Positions 46,982 through 59,885 of a stretch of DNA of 64,000 nt are shown here, one piece after another (the stretch's first letter is position 1; every line of letters starts with the position of its first letter). The notes under the pieces were generated by a model, which was not told the DNA's origin, searched no databases, and worked only from the letters and a program-made list of their open reading frames with translations. Position numbers and translations under genes: made by a program. The stretch spans positions 930,001 to 994,000 of the forward strand of contig JADANN010000099.1 in the NCBI GenBank assembly GCA_018806985.1. The letters run 5' to 3'. The DNA comes from Angiostrongylus vasorum. Lineage: Eukaryota > Nematoda > Chromadorea > Rhabditida > Metastrongylidae.

Positions 46982-47030
46982 ATTGCTTTCTTTTACCAGT
47001 ATTCTTAAAAATTTGGTAAAAGAAAGCAAT
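46982..47030. repeat. Perfect 17-bp inverted repeat with 15-nt loop
   Basis: ATTGCTTTCTTTTACCA at 46982-46998 is the exact reverse complement of 47014-47030. It stands alone in unassigned DNA. It could be a small foldback scrap or a transcribed hairpin; the sequence does not decide. Confidence 0.75.
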
Positions 47031-47444
47031 AAACTTCTTAAAGTGAACATGTGAAATGTCCCATCACCGCTAGATAAATTTCCAGCTGGGCCTAATTAAA
47101 CATTAGCAGCATTCCTACAGCCATTGAGAGACATCAATGAAATAAAATGCTCGAGGGCAGTGCACTTTCAATATCCTTTATATCTGGATAATTTTTTACT
47201 TAGTCCTCGCATAGATCACAAAGCGTATACTGAGAATGTAAGAGTACCTTAAATATGAATGTCAATTCAATTTGTAGAAGATAAAAGTGACGAAGAGCAT
47301 GAGCGAATTTTCTACAAGTGCAGAAGTTTGTTTCCTTTCAGAGAAAATCGATCCAGAAGGAAGATTCTAGTAATCAACATCCATTCATTATTACAAGCGT
47401 CCCTAACCTTCGTAAAGTCGCAGTGAAAGGAAAAGTTTTATAGA

Positions 47445-47725
47445 AAGTAAATGATAAGGCGCTAGGTTTTGATCAGTCCCTGGGAGATAGACCATGCATT
47501 TCAGTCCATTCATGGCATCGTATAGATGACTGAATGAATGTTTGCCCTATAAAGTGACTTGCACAACCTACCTACCGGTGTAGGATGTCAGTTTTTTTTA
47601 TCCTCGTAGATGGGTATGTTACTAGTATAGCGACCCTGGATTGACTGAGGGATTTGTTTTCAGGAGCGTGGATTCGAACCAAGGACTCCCGTGTATTGAT
47701 CGGCACCTCTAACCACCGTTAAATG
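47445..47725 (-). repeat. SINE family A copy, diverged
   Basis: GATAAGGCGCTAGGTTTTGATCAGTCC through ACCTACCTACCGGTGTAGGA to GATTCGAACCAAGGACTCCC. The B box in reverse is close to tRNA consensus. Confidence 0.55.
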
Positions 47726-47729
47726 CGAC

Positions 47730-48915
47730 TTCAGCTGTTGATGCGAATGGTGAAGAAGGGCAGGATGTAGCGGAATGACAGAATTCTATGAGAATCAACA
47801 AGGTGAGCAGCGAATGCTGGCAACGCTACCAACTGTAAGCACTGAAATTTCATCCAACATGACAAGGGTTTCATTTTCCATATGACAGCCTCAGTTTCTG
47901 AGAAGAGATCAAGATAGTTCCTGTGGCCAGTGGTATCTAAAAGAACATGAACATGCGGAAAGACGAGCCGGTGCTATGCAATATGAACCGAACTTGATTG
48001 AGGATCGCATCTAAAGCATACTGCATCTTTTTAAGATGCCGTGAGAAATGTCGAAATTGATAGCCGAGATAGCTACGACAAGTACAAAAGTGCATCCTAA
48101 AAGCATCTTATATTGGAAAGAGTTCTGATAGTTTGATAAACTGAGGTTTAAGAAATGGTTAGTATATGTAGTAGATGAAGGCTTACCAAGCCAATATCTA
48201 GTGCAGTTAAGACAGAAAATTAGCACTGCTCTTGTAGTGCTTGCGATCGTCAACAACAAACAACTTCAACTTGAAATGAGCTTGGCACCAAGCTCTTATG
48301 CGAGCTAATCGAAATCAAGAAAGAGAAATGAATCCATGAGACCTTAGCCCATAGTGTTCCCCTTGATCCGCCACGGTGTAGAATGCTCTCTTTCTTCACC
48401 TGACACCCGTATTCGCTATGAATTCACATTCACCCATGGACAACATATTATTGCGCCATATGAAAGCCGACAGTACTCTTTCAATTGCACTCTATTAACA
48501 ACACTATCATACGGCATAAATATTTAATATTAAACTTCACGTGGTCTCCAAGTGCATGCGGTGGAAATCAAAACTGGCATGGTATCAAAGAAAGGAAAGG
48601 AATTCGAATGCTGTATTAGCCGTTTCAAATGGATGCGATCTATGACTACATAATGCGGAATTTAAAAAATTATGGGAGTCAGATATGAAACATCTCAGAT
48701 CCGGTTTTCTCATAGAGATTCCGAAAAAATGTATTTTCTGAACAAGTGAACCTGCCTGCTTCTTTCTACGAATTCCCAGAAACGTGGCACACAGCTCTAA
48801 CACGGAAAATTCAACCAGTAGCTCGAGGCAGCCACTAAAGGTGGTGGTCAGGCGTTCTTCACTTCCAGTCAGTTATAATGAAACGATAACTCCAGTCTTA
48901 CTGGAATCCTGGTGG
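47730..48915. other. No recognised gene
   Basis: A minus-strand start at 48108 (MLLGCTFVLVVAISA) looks like a signal peptide, but no following exon was found. Confidence 0.4.
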
Positions 48916-48917
48916 GA

Positions 48918-48928
48918 TATATATACAT

Positions 48929-48961
<33 letters not shown>

Positions 48962-49001
48962 CATCTGTATACATGTATATATACATATATATACACATAT
49001 A
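48918..49001. repeat. Mixed TA/TACA microsatellite
   Basis: Alternating TATA and ACATACAT runs; the apparent ORF of Tyr-Ile repeats is an artefact. Confidence 0.9.
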
Positions 49002-49033
49002 ACTCAAAAAAAATTAGTATTACAAAGCCATAA

Positions 49034-49059
49034 AACAACAACAACAACAACGACAACAG

Positions 49060-49101
<42 letters not shown>
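49034..49101. repeat. (ACA)n trinucleotide repeat
   Basis: AAC/ACA units with two interruptions, about 30 bases after the preceding microsatellite. Confidence 0.9.
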
Positions 49102-49609
49102 TGTTACATACGGCCCTAGGCCCTTACCGAGGGTAGGGAATTTTGGAGTCCCCACGACTAGTTGATTGAAGGACCAGTCGTGGCCGAAATGACACGCTGA
49201 ACTTGTCAATGGTTACCGTTTTATCATTGCTGATTTCGTCGAATAAACTTCTAACCACTAACTTTGTCAGTTGTGAAACATCGAACTTTTACATTCGTTC
49301 ATTCCGGCAAGTATTATTGGGTAAGGTCTTAATATAAGAAACAGTTAAAACTAGACGGCAAGCGTAGACGAAAGATCTGGTTAACACAAGAAAGAGTAGT
49401 AAGAGAAAAGTTTCAAAAAATGATCTTTAGGTCATATAAAAAACTTCATGAAGCAGAGGTAGTTGAACATGTAATGACTACCGAACTTCTTCCAGCGGTT
49501 AAACATTATTTGGCTTTTTCTAGCGTTCCCAGTTCACTTTTATCTCCGCAAATGCAGAGTATTGGTTAGACAAGCGCTGGAACAAATGCGTGATCGTTGG
49601 TTCGAATTC

Positions 49610-50065
49610 ATGTCTCGAGATAATCAATCCTCAGTGATGGTGAGACATTTGCAAAATTCAAGACAGCAGGTGTCTGCGGTGGGGACCGAACATGCTATTA
49701 CCCTTTCCGGGAGCAACCGCGTTCACCACCACACCATGAGGGTCCTTCATCTCGCTTTTCTCTCAGCCAGTTTTCTACTTATCGATGCCATCAGCAATGT
49801 GCCGATTTGTGCTCACCAGATCAATTCCGTTGACTGCTGAGGGGACTGGTAGATGGAGAACTAGCTGAGAGAAAGGCGAAAGGAAGGACCCATATAGTGT
49901 GATGATGAGCGGGTTAGACCCACAAAGGATGATAGCGTGTTCGATCCCCACCGCACAGGCCTGCTGACCGGAGTTTTGCCAATATTTCAACATCATTGTG
50001 GTTGTATTTCACATAATACCCTACCTTGAAACAATCTAGTATGCAGTAAATAAAAAGTTAATATG
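49610..50065. repeat. Foldback element (family C)
   Basis: Left arm GGTGAGACATTTGCAAAATT to TCTCTCAGCCAGTTTTCTAC; right arm GGAGAACTAGCTGAGAGAAA to TATTTCAACATCATTGTGGT, then GCAGTAAATAAAAAGTTAA. Confidence 0.65.
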
Positions 50066-50243
50066 ATCAATGCTTTCATCTATCTGGAGCCGACAAATTG
50101 GTGAGAAACTTGTCGAAGATGATGAATCGCTGACTCCATACGTCGTACCGACTCTGGTCTCTAATAGTCACTGCGTAGGGTAAAGAATTTGAGGAGTTTA
50201 GAAATCCACAGATTTATTGAAGAGATTATGCTCTAATGGTTTA

Positions 50244-50246
<3 letters not shown>

Positions 50247-50277
<31 letters not shown>
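50247..50277. repeat. Short (TA)n microsatellite
   Basis: TA dinucleotides in an A/T-rich stretch after a foldback element. Confidence 0.85.
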
Positions 50278-50279
<2 letters not shown>

Positions 50280-51127
50280 TCTCTATGCTACTCCTTCGAT
50301 CTTAATTATGTTTGGAACTGAAATTTTCAAACGTTGACAAGGAAATTTGTTCAAGTAAGTTCATTTTCGAAATACGAGCCTTGGGGGCAAAAAAAAGTGG
50401 AAGAAACGTATGTCGTCTGCACGACAGCATCAGATTAACGTTCTAGCAGAAATAGATAACTTGCTTCTTGTAGGTACCTGTGCATTCTGTTGGTTCTACT
50501 TCCAAACGATAAAACCCGGTATGGTCAGAGATATGTTGGGAAGTTTCAAGGTGGATATTCTTTTCGCATCAAAAGCATTATTCTCAATGTATTATCCACT
50601 AGTCCAATCAGAATCGCTGAGACATTGATCAACGCCCAGCGTTTTATCCTCTTTATTACTTTAGTTCGTTTCATTTATCCCATCTTTCTTCAATAAGCCA
50701 CCGAAAACTAACGGCTTCGTGACATTTTTTGAAGAGCGTGTGAGCAGATGACACGGTATTCTGAGTTTCAAATTTCTGAAGTCTCAAGTTGCGTGTTTCT
50801 GCAAACAAACGTGCGATTATAAGTTCGTTGACTTTAAACACAGTCTCTGAGTACGCTTTCGATTCTGTCCGACTTCGGCTGAGCGATTTCACACGTTCTA
50901 ATTGTGTTACTGAAATGTGTGTCTACAGTGGTTTACCACAGGTCTACATTTGATTTCTCATTTTAGTCTTTATAGAAAAAATCTATTACAGTTGTCCACC
51001 TGAACATAAGCACAAGCGAACTGCAAACAACAGCTAAATCTCTTACTTTTTGTTGAATTAAATAAAGTAGAGGTGTGAAGCACATCAGTGAATTAACTAC
51101 ATGTGGTTCAAGTGTAAAGCGCTCAGT

Positions 51128-51500
51128 TACCCTTTTATTTACTGCCTACTCTTTCTAATGGCAGGGTATATTGCGAAATATAACTTCAATGAAGCTGAGA
51201 TATTTGCAAAACTCTGGACCGCAGGTGCCTAGGTGGGGAACGAACGCGCTATTGTCCTTTCCGGGGAGCAACGCGTTCACCACCACACCATGCGGACCCT
51301 TCGTTTCGCCTGTCTCTCAGGTAGTTCTATCGATCTTTTGCCATCAGCAATCACCCGTCAACGGGATTGATCTGGGAAGCCAAAATCGGCATTGGTGTGG
51401 TGGTGAACGCGTTACTCCCCGGAAAGGACAATAGCGCGTTCGTTCCCCACCATAGGCACCTGCGTCCAGAGTTTTGCAAATATCTCAGCTTCATTGAAGT
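51128..51500. repeat. Foldback element (family C)
   Basis: CCTTTTATTTACTGCCTACT start, GCTGAGATATTTGCAAAACT, two inverted arms around AAAATCGGCATTGG, then TTTTGCAAATATCTCAGCTTC. Confidence 0.7.
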
Positions 51501-51544
51501 TTGTGGGAATATTGTCTAAGAGTACTGAATTAACAAAAGGTTGA

Positions 51545-51790
51545 GGTTAAAAAATATTTATTCGGCTCACGTTTCGACGTCGTCGTCTTCATCGGAGCTG
51601 GAATTATCCGAGCAAATAGTCCACAGGTGGTCGTCCTTGCGAGGTGGGTGGTAAAATGTAAGAATATTCGCCGATAATTGCATTCCGAATTTTTTCATGA
51701 CTGTGGCCAAAGCGATCGCGATGTTTTGCAAGCAGTGCAGGCCGAACAAGGAGCACGAAAATCTGCTGCATTTTCTTCAGGTGGAGAAGC
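51545..51790 (-). mobile_element. Penelope-like element 3' remnant
   Basis: Minus strand: an open stretch ending SSDEDDDVET is followed by GTCGAAACGTGAGCC and AATAAATATT. The Asp-run encoded by GATGAAGACGACGAC next to GTCGAAACGT is the same structural motif as at 1471-1505 (stem II GACG/CGTC). It has CCGATGA in place of CUGANGA and G at the cleavage position. It is probably a worn hammerhead-like end of a related element. Confidence 0.45.
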
Positions 51791-51799
51791 TTAGTAGTC

Positions 51800-52740
51800 T
51801 ACAAGGCAAATAAATGCTTGGTAGATGCTGCCTCAGCATTCCCTAGCTCTGAAGGCAGCAAGAATTTGAAAACTGGTATATAAGAGGTATAGCAATTTAC
51901 AAGCAAGCTTGGAAAAAAGAATGAGAAGACGAAGAAGAACGAGACGATGGCGGAGAAGTACCCCGTGGAAATTCAACGCAAATAGGGTCTAAACATAATA
52001 ATTTATCGGCAATTTAATAACGAAATCTCTAAATAGGCCATTTCAGATATTCCGGCGAACTCTGAGTCCTCATCGATCTAAAAAGAGTATTCAGTGAAAA
52101 TAACATGTTTTGAGGATGATAGTGATGCTTCCATTTTTAAAATATGTTTATGCAACCCTGTGACGCTTATACGGTAGGCTCCCATTCTTTTTTTTACCGA
52201 GTAGCTTTCCTCAAATTTTTCAACTTTTTCTACTTGTTTTTTTTTACATGTTATACAACTTACATGTTTTCTAATGTACCTGCAGACAAAAAAAACTTCT
52301 CGTACTGACGAACTTCACGATTTGAGCTAGGTTGCACAAGAAAGAAGTAGCAACAGACGATTGAGGAAAACTTAGGATGGCAGCACGGTACTTGAGTGAA
52401 CGGCATGTGTGGTTGCAGAACTTTCGTGTTTAAGCTAAATCACTTGAAAACGACGGTCGATGAGGTGGACCGCCTTGGACGCCTTAAAAAATTAAAAAAA
52501 ATTATCGCCAGTAGATTGAGAATGAAAAGTATGAAAGAAAAAATTTCATTAACGACAAATATTTTTTTAATGGAGTAAAAACTTTTCACAAATGGGTGTA
52601 ACATAAGTCACTCATTCATAGTAGCTGGAGCGATTTCACATTGCACTTTTCGCACCAGCATGATTCCCATTTAGTCACAGCCTCTTCATCCTGCCTGGTT
52701 TTCATCAAGTTTTTTCCGCGATATTTTTTTTTGTATTACA
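51800..52740. other. No recognised gene
   Basis: Very A/T-rich with many homopolymers; no motif or family seen. Confidence 0.45.
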
Positions 52741-53150
52741 TCGATCCTCCCAACGGCATACCGCCTCGTGGTTGGTGGTTGCTGGGAGGTGTTCTTGCGA
52801 GTAGGACTGCGATGTACAGCGGCGGATTCATCCCCTGGTAGGGTCTCCCAAGCTGGGAAGGAGACCGGCGTTTCCATCAGGAAGCCTAGCTAAGAGTAAA
52901 GCAATGCCAGAATCCACCACCGTCATGGTCTCAAAGTCGCATGGTGGCAAATCTCCCTCTTATCCACAAGGGCCGCGACTACCTGTGGTGTTGAAGACCT
53001 GGGGAAGACTTTTGCCAGGCTGACCTCAGGATTCCAGGGAACCACAATGGCTTAATAAGCAAATCTCCGAAAAATGGAGGTTATGCTGCGGTCCGCACAA
53101 CCAGTGAGGATGGGTCATTCAGTTTCAGTATCAAGTATCAAGTATCATTA
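52740..53150 (+). repeat. Family B repeat
   Basis: CCTCCCAACGGCATACCGCC start, complete body and an AGTATCAAGTATCAAGTATC tail. Confidence 0.75.
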
Positions 53151-54735
53151 CAACGATAGTTCGTCTTTGAATAGTGCTGTGAACCTTGTCATTCAGAAAC
53201 ACGTCTCCCACGACATCATGTTTTAGCAAATGCTAATTTCAGAATGGACAAGCAGAAAGAAAAAAAGACCACTACAGATTGACATGTCAGTGTGAACCTA
53301 TCAATATCGTCATGAACATCACAGTTAGAAACTCGTTTCAGTTTTTTCAGGTTATTTTCCAGTACTTTTTATTTACAGCTTTCTATTCACATTTTTTTAA
53401 AATCTAGATTTTTTTCTCAGATGGTCTACCTTCACATGTCCCATCTTGTGAGGCTGTGAGAACCCACATCTTGTGAGGCCTTAGTATTTCGTCCATTAGA
53501 TTCGTTTTACCGCATCCAGAATCCAATTTCTTACGATTCGCTTGTGGAGTAGGCTGTTACTTGAGCATTTTTGTACCTCTTTACAAATCTTATTGAACAG
53601 TGGTTCAGTCGATCGAGTCAATTCTCCCTACTGTGAAGCGGATTCTGAGATAGCTGTACTAAGATGGCTCTTCCTGGACCTTGCGAACCAAAGTGCAAGC
53701 AGACAGTTTCCCAAACATGTCTGGTACTAATTTCCTGACCCGAACGGGAAGGAGGGCTTCGTTAGCCAAGGGACTAGTCGACTCGTTGTCTTGTGTTGGT
53801 ACTCGACATTTACTATCTGCATTTTTTACATGCCCGAAAACATATACAGCCGACACGAAATGGTTGACCATAGATCAGGTGTAGGTTTGAAGACATCTGG
53901 CATGATATTTCTATTCGATACTAACTTTCCACATTTATTTTTGTATACATGAGAAATCATTTGTGTCCCACCCACAAGTAACCCCAGAAAATTTCTCCTC
54001 GATTCCCTCACGATCGACTTTGGTAGTAGTTTCCTTCATACGCAGTGATGTCAGAAAGCATTATACAGTGATCCTAACTTTTCCCCACATTCTACAGTTG
54101 ATTGACATGAGCTACAAATACGAAACTCAACAAACCTCTTTCTTGCTCAAAACCTAACGTGAGAACAAAAAAGGAGCTTTTGTAGTGGCGAAATCCTATT
54201 TGTCAACTAATTAGAATCCTAGCAGCCTTCATGAAGTAGAAATATATCTCGAACAGAAACCCCTTTTCGAACTGTGTAACAGTAAAGGATATTAACATGA
54301 AATTAGGAGAAATCGTTCGGCATTATTTGAAGATTAGCTACCCTCTTTCTCCTACTTCATCGGATTTTACCCAAAATTTGTCTCATTTTTTTCGAGCCCC
54401 AAATTTTGAGACAAAGTAAACTCAAAGTCAGCGTGAGACCAAGAAAGCTTGTAATAAATCACTTATTTCACAGGGTGCTGACAACATGCGATCAAAACAA
54501 AACGAATTATGTGCTTCCCATTTTCGAACTGCAAACGTTTCCTCGAATTTTCGTCTAATCAATGTTTAAACTTTACAAGTAAGAAAACAAGGAAGGACAG
54601 CATCGTAAAGACTGGAAATTCACCACTTTTTCTATGTTCTAAATGTGATTTATAACCTTCGATAGCAAACTCGATCTTCGTCCATTCCGTTAACAGCTAC
54701 GTTCGTTTTCTCTATAGATATCTCGTATTTGCAGA
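53150..54735. other. No recognised gene
   Basis: A SINE-like scrap may lie at 53690-53790 (AACATGTCTGGTACTAAT). Inverted TTTGTCTCA/TGAGACAAA pieces occur at about 54380-54415. Otherwise empty. Confidence 0.4.
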
Positions 54736-55130
54736 ACTCATTTCCATCGGTTCACCGCCTCATAGTAGTTGGGAGGCTTCCCTGGGTGTCGGAATGCGAT
54801 GTACAGAGGGGAATTCACCCCCCTGGCAGGGCCTCCCAAGTTGAGAAGGAGTCTGTCGTTTCCATTTCCATCAGGAAACCCGGTTTATAGTAAACCAATA
54901 CCAGGATCCACCACCGTCCTGCTGTCAAACTAATCGCATAGTGGCAAATCTCCTTCCGATCCACAGGCGCTGTGACTGCATGTGGTGGTGACGACCTGGG
55001 ACAGAATTTGGCTAGGCTGACCTCAGGGCTCCAGGGAAACACTAAAGCTAAACCAGCAAAACTCCGAGAAATGGAGATTGTACTGGAGTCCGCACAAACA
55101 GTAAGGACGGGCTTCCAAGTATCCAGCTAA
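54735..55130 (+). repeat. Family B repeat
   Basis: CCATCGGTTCACCGCCTCAT start, complete body and a GGCTTCCAAGTATCCAGC end. Confidence 0.75.
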
Positions 55131-55189
55131 TTCCTCTTTCTGATGAAGGACTCATTGCTATCAGTGGAAGTTTTATAAATAAAAGGATA

Positions 55190-55455
55190 AAAGGATAAAG
55201 CTCTCGGCGTTGATCAATCCCTGAGGGATGCGCCATGCATTCGAGTTCACTAAGTATCGTTGAAAGTGATTGAATGCATATCTGGCCTTTACTTGCGGTA
55301 GCCTACCGATGTATGGAGCCAGTGCTGTTATCCTCCCAGACAAGTCCGATTTGCCGACTCCGCAGAAATGGAAGGCTTAGTGGGCTATGGGCGCGGGGAC
55401 CGATTCGACGTGTGTGTCTCAGCGGCGCCTTCAACCACTGCGCCACACGCTCTCT
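55190..55455 (-). repeat. SINE family A copy
   Basis: AAAGGATAAAGCTCTCGGCG start and ACCACTGCGCCACACGC end. It directly follows a family B copy (54735-55130). Confidence 0.75.
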
Positions 55456-55459
55456 TACT

Positions 55460-57520
55460 TTTATAGATATGAAATGAAAAACTACTCCAGTCATTACTTA
55501 CTAATTCGTACGTTGAACTCAAGAAAAAAGAACCAGATATCCCCTTTTTTCCGGGTTAGGCATTACAAAATGCAAGGATTGTGTGCCCAGATTTTATAAT
55601 TCGTCTTTTACACATGATACAACAAGAGATCATATTAACACGTAAGGTAGGAGTAAAGTGATACATTTTAGAAGAATCACATTATGACTCAATCTGAAAA
55701 CTCACTAACGCTAGATTGGAAAGAAAGTTTTGCGACACAATGTCCGAATTCTTCAAAATTATATAACTTAAACGGAGTAAAACCTCAGCTTGTTATGTTA
55801 CCACAGTAATCATCTATTGTATATTCCTACGGCGTGGTTGGTTTACTTCAATGCCTTCTATCTAGAAATCTTCGCAGTTCGAAGTGAAGATGTATCCGAC
55901 GTCATTTTTGAGAAATGAATATCCTTACAAACTTGTTCCTTCACTTGACTCCTAACAACACTAACTATGGCACATTCGACGGTGTCACCATGACACCGGA
56001 TATTAGGTAATACCAGAACATTCTGACATCGGCTCATGTAGCGGCGATTTGTTTCGATGAAGCAGATGACACTTAAAATCGCTTACTGTTTTAACCTGTT
56101 CTTATTCGCAATAACAATTTGCTGCAGATGCTTTTTTATGGGCAAAGAAACATTGCCAAAACGCAATGATTTACACATACACTAATAGCTCGCTGAGCCT
56201 TTAAGCCATGATGTAGTCCATCCAAGTAGACCTTCCGATGCCTAACATTGCTAAAAGCTTCTTAGTGGTTATCGCAAGCAGCTCAAAATATGGTGGCATT
56301 CTAAACGGAGAAATCTAACTACTACTCCTTCGCCATTTCTAGAACAATCATGGGAAGTGTTGCAAAACTTTGTCTCCAGCCTATCAGTGGATTAGATGCT
56401 TAACACACTGCTTAATAATCGAAGAGAGTATATCGAAGTGAACTCGTCAGGAAAATGTACAATTCATTATGACAGCTTTTGATGTAAAGACGCTAAAAGA
56501 TAGTACAACAACTATGAGCTCATTAGTATTTGAGCGAACTTATTGATCGTTAAAACAAAAGTGAACGAAAGCATGATCGGGATTGAAATTCATATGGCAA
56601 ATCACACAGGACACTAGAGTGAGCCAAAAGAAAATGAACGAAACCAACCAACATCAGGCACCACATGAGTGCCGTCTTTTGATACGTTACGAATTCATAT
56701 CACTTCGCACTATTCCAAGTATTCAGAAACCTACTAACAGAAACGTCCAGTACTGATCCATGCTTAACAGAAAGGCAGTTCTGGGAATTCCCGCTAGTAG
56801 ATTTCCAGTGATAGTGCGAAGCCATAGTTTCCAAACTCGAAGTTGAAAAGGTCGATTATCAGCACGTTAGGGAGCATATTCGGTATTTTGTAATACTCAG
56901 AATGTGACGAACTCAATATATCTTCGTTTGCGGTTTCCTCTAACTCACAACCCGAGAGGAAAAAACCAATAAGGCAAGGTATGTTGAAAAGCACCGATTA
57001 ACTGAGCATGCATGATTTAAAGCTGGATGTGTTCGTTGGACGGCTCGTCGAAGATAGATTGAAGAACGGTTCCCGTTGCACAAATTCCCTTCGCAATAGC
57101 AGAACGTCACGTTGACTCTAAAGCCAATGATACGGTTTCATTTTGAAACTAAAAGATTTCATCTTTCATTAGTACTCTCAACCTTCTTTCATGAAAAACG
57201 AACGGAAACAGCACAATAATTTTGGGACAGGACGGTCACCATACCGCTGACTCCGCGTCGTTTCTCGTTCACTGTGCCGACACATACGAGTATTACCCTC
57301 GGGAAGTGACTTCGGATTATGAAAGTATGTCTGACAGTCACGAACGATACCTGAAATTGGAACTCAACTTTTATCATAAATAAAGAATTTATTCAAAGGT
57401 ATGGCTCAAAACAGTGAGCTCGTAATGTGGAGCAGAGAGTGAACAATGGCCTAAATTGTCAAGTTCTGTCAGCACGTATGAACTTCTTATATTTCCACCT
57501 TTACATCTCAGTATCATGGC
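55460..57520. other. No recognised gene
   Basis: About 2 kb of A/T-rich DNA with only short scattered open stretches and no copy of the three repeat families. Confidence 0.5.
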
Positions 57521-57800
57521 GCGTGTGACGCAGTGGTCGGAGGCACCCTAAAATACACATGGGATCGATGATCCCCGTGCCCAAGGCTCACCAAGCCTTC
57601 CATTTCTCTGGGGCTGCCAAATTAGTACCAGAATTGTCTGGGAGGACAGCTGCACTGGCTTGATACATCGGTGGGCGACCGCGATTCATTGTAAAGGCCA
57701 AATATGCATTCAATCACCTACAACGATGCTTAATGAGGTCGAATGCATGGCGCATCCCGAAGGGATTGATCAACGTCGAAAGCTTCATGCTTTTTTATAC
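57520..57800 (+). repeat. SINE family A copy
   Basis: GGCGCGTGTGACGCAGTGG (A box), a GGGATCGATGATCCCC B-box region, the family body, and the GTCGAAAGCTTCATGC end. Confidence 0.75.
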
Positions 57801-58194
57801 CTCAATATCACATTTGAGCGTACTTGTTATCTAATGATAGGAAGCAAATAACTACGGCTTGATCATGACCAAGCATAAACAGACCCCGGAACCAGCCCCG
57901 AAAACTTCCCATGAATTCGGTTACTCTCACTGCTTCTACTCCATAATTAAGTAGAAGTCTTCGATTGTTCGAATAGCTATTTCATAACCATGAAATATTT
58001 ACTTAGCTGTACGAATCCAACAAATGGCTGATTCACGTACACAAATATCAGAATGGAACATTGCACAGATGAGAAACACGAAACTAATCAATCCCATAAA
58101 ATATTACACTACATATATGTTGTAATTGTAAATTGACAAGGATGGTGGGTTACTGTATAACTTCTGGAATTCCTCGATATTCGAGTAGTTGTCG

Positions 58195-58390
58195 AGGTCA
58201 CCTACCAACGACTCTGCCGTCGTGCTTTCCACCAATCGCAGTGATATTGATGGTCATACACGGAGCACTACAAGTGACATGACTGGGAAGACGATCGTCA
58301 TCCAGACAGGCATCGTCTGCCGTCATCGAATCACCCTGCAGGTGTGGAAGGCCGTAGCGAGACCAGTTCTGAACAGAATCCCGCATCAAG
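58195..58390 (-). other. Candidate exon of a secreted Cys-rich protein
   Basis: Minus strand after CACCTGCAG at about 58338: GDSMTADDACLDDDRLP, then VTCSAPCMTINITAIGG, ending near a GGTAGGTGACC donor. Paired Cys residues and an NIT glycosylation site suggest an extracellular nematode protein. No partner exons were recognised, so it may be an isolated or decayed exon. Confidence 0.35.
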
Positions 58391-58399
58391 ACGCATGAA

Positions 58400-59580
58400 G
58401 TGTTCCGGACAATTCCAAAAGATCCATGATTATTTATTATAACCAGAACATGTCATAAAAAGTATTATGCATAAATGATCCACAAAATATTAGCTATCCA
58501 AGCGTTTATCCAACCTAACCACTTGTAGTACCCCTAGCGACGTTAAAGTATACGGTATTTGTCGTCGTGTAGACGAGTTGGAAAACGACTTTTAGTCCGT
58601 TCGGTGTTGTAGTACTGACTAATACACGACTAGTTTGGCTCTTAACAGATTTAACTCGCTGCGAACATATTTGTACTAAAGTCTAACGTAGAATGGCTAT
58701 GGAAGTTTTGAACACAACAAAACCAGTTATTTTTTGAACATGTTATTTGGAAAGACTTACGATCAGTGCTAATTCGGAAGCACACTGATAACATAGTCTG
58801 GCCAAAGCGCTATCCAGAAAAACAAGGAATAATAAAATCATCTGAAAAAATCTAATATTGGAAAATACGTGCGTAAAACACAGATCTCAACATAAACGTA
58901 AAACACTGTAGCGGAATCGGGCACGCTGCGTGATAAACAAACCGGTGGCCAAAGGTGTCATCGATCTGACAACTGATCAGATCGATAGTAGATCGACAGT
59001 ATCGGCAAATCGACGATTCGTAAGTGTCATCAGAGCAGCAGAACAGCAACTTGACAATTTACAGTCTTCCAACAGAGGAAATTCCAAACTAATTAGAGGA
59101 AGCCGATAAATCTTGTGTTATGGAGAGTTTGAAAGCAAAATTTTGGTCCTAAAGAACCACGTGGGTTTGTTTGTCTGTTTTTCCTACCAGCGTCACCAAA
59201 TACTTGCTTACCTATGTTAAATCCCAGTATACGTCATCAAAGTATTACAGACTGACTGATGATTTGCTGACTGAACAAGATTTTTTCTACCCTGGAGTTT
59301 TCAACGATGTGCTTAGACTTTCCCATAGTTGAAGCAGTTGTCAGGATGGCAGTGCAGTGATTCCTAGCACTCGCATACTCCTAGATGCGCTTTTCTATGG
59401 AAATGTCAAACTCCTTCTCGGCTTGGGAGACGTTACTGATGGGATCAACCTCGTTTGCAACTTGACACACCCAGTCACAACGAAGCGGTAAACCACTGGA
59501 GGGGATGGCGATCACCAAATAAACAAAATTGCACTTTAAAAAATACACATTACACTGCGTACTTTTAAAAAAGTTAAACG
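58400..59580. other. No recognised gene
   Basis: A minus-strand open stretch at 58852-59049 has several Cys residues but no domain pattern or splice frame. Confidence 0.45.
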
Positions 59581-59885
59581 TTCACAACCACACCATGCGG
59601 GTCCTTCGTTTCGCTTTGTCTTCAGCTAGTTTTCTGTCTACCAATGCCATCAGCAATCACCCGTCAACGGGATTGATCTGGGAAGCGCAAATCGGCACAT
59701 AAAACTAGCTGAGAGACAGGCGAACGCGTTCAGCCTCGTAAAGGGTAATAGCGTGTTCGCTCCCTCACCGCAAACCCCTGTGGTGCGTAGGTTCGCAAAT
59801 ATCTCAGCAACATTGTGGTTGTATCACACATAGTACACATAGTACCGTGCCGTGAAAAATTCTAATAGGTAATAAATAAAAAACA
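59580..59885. repeat. Foldback element (family C), partial
   Basis: CACCATGCGGGTCCTTCGTT arm and CTGAGAGACAGGCGAACGCG arm, ending TAATAGGTAATAAATAAAAA; the outer left arm is missing. Confidence 0.6.

Larger units (their letters stand above)
43640..47445. other. Mostly unassigned DNA
   Basis: Holds the candidate exon at 46222-46315 and the hairpin at 46982-47030. Open stretches at 44616-44843 and 45226-45594 lack splice support or motifs; the latter contains a Cys-rich CPENPSC and YVCC piece, which is weak evidence. Confidence 0.4.

Noticed and set aside
48011..48108. Signal-peptide-like start MLLGCTFVLVV on the minus strand
   Set aside because: It stops after about 30 residues unless spliced, and no partner exon was found.
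48784..49209. Open frames with Tyr-Ile, Asn and Cys runs
   Set aside because: They are translations of TA/TACA and ACA microsatellites.
49590..49620. GGTTCGAATTC, a tRNA B-box-like string
   Set aside because: No A box, acceptor stem or cloverleaf could be formed around it.
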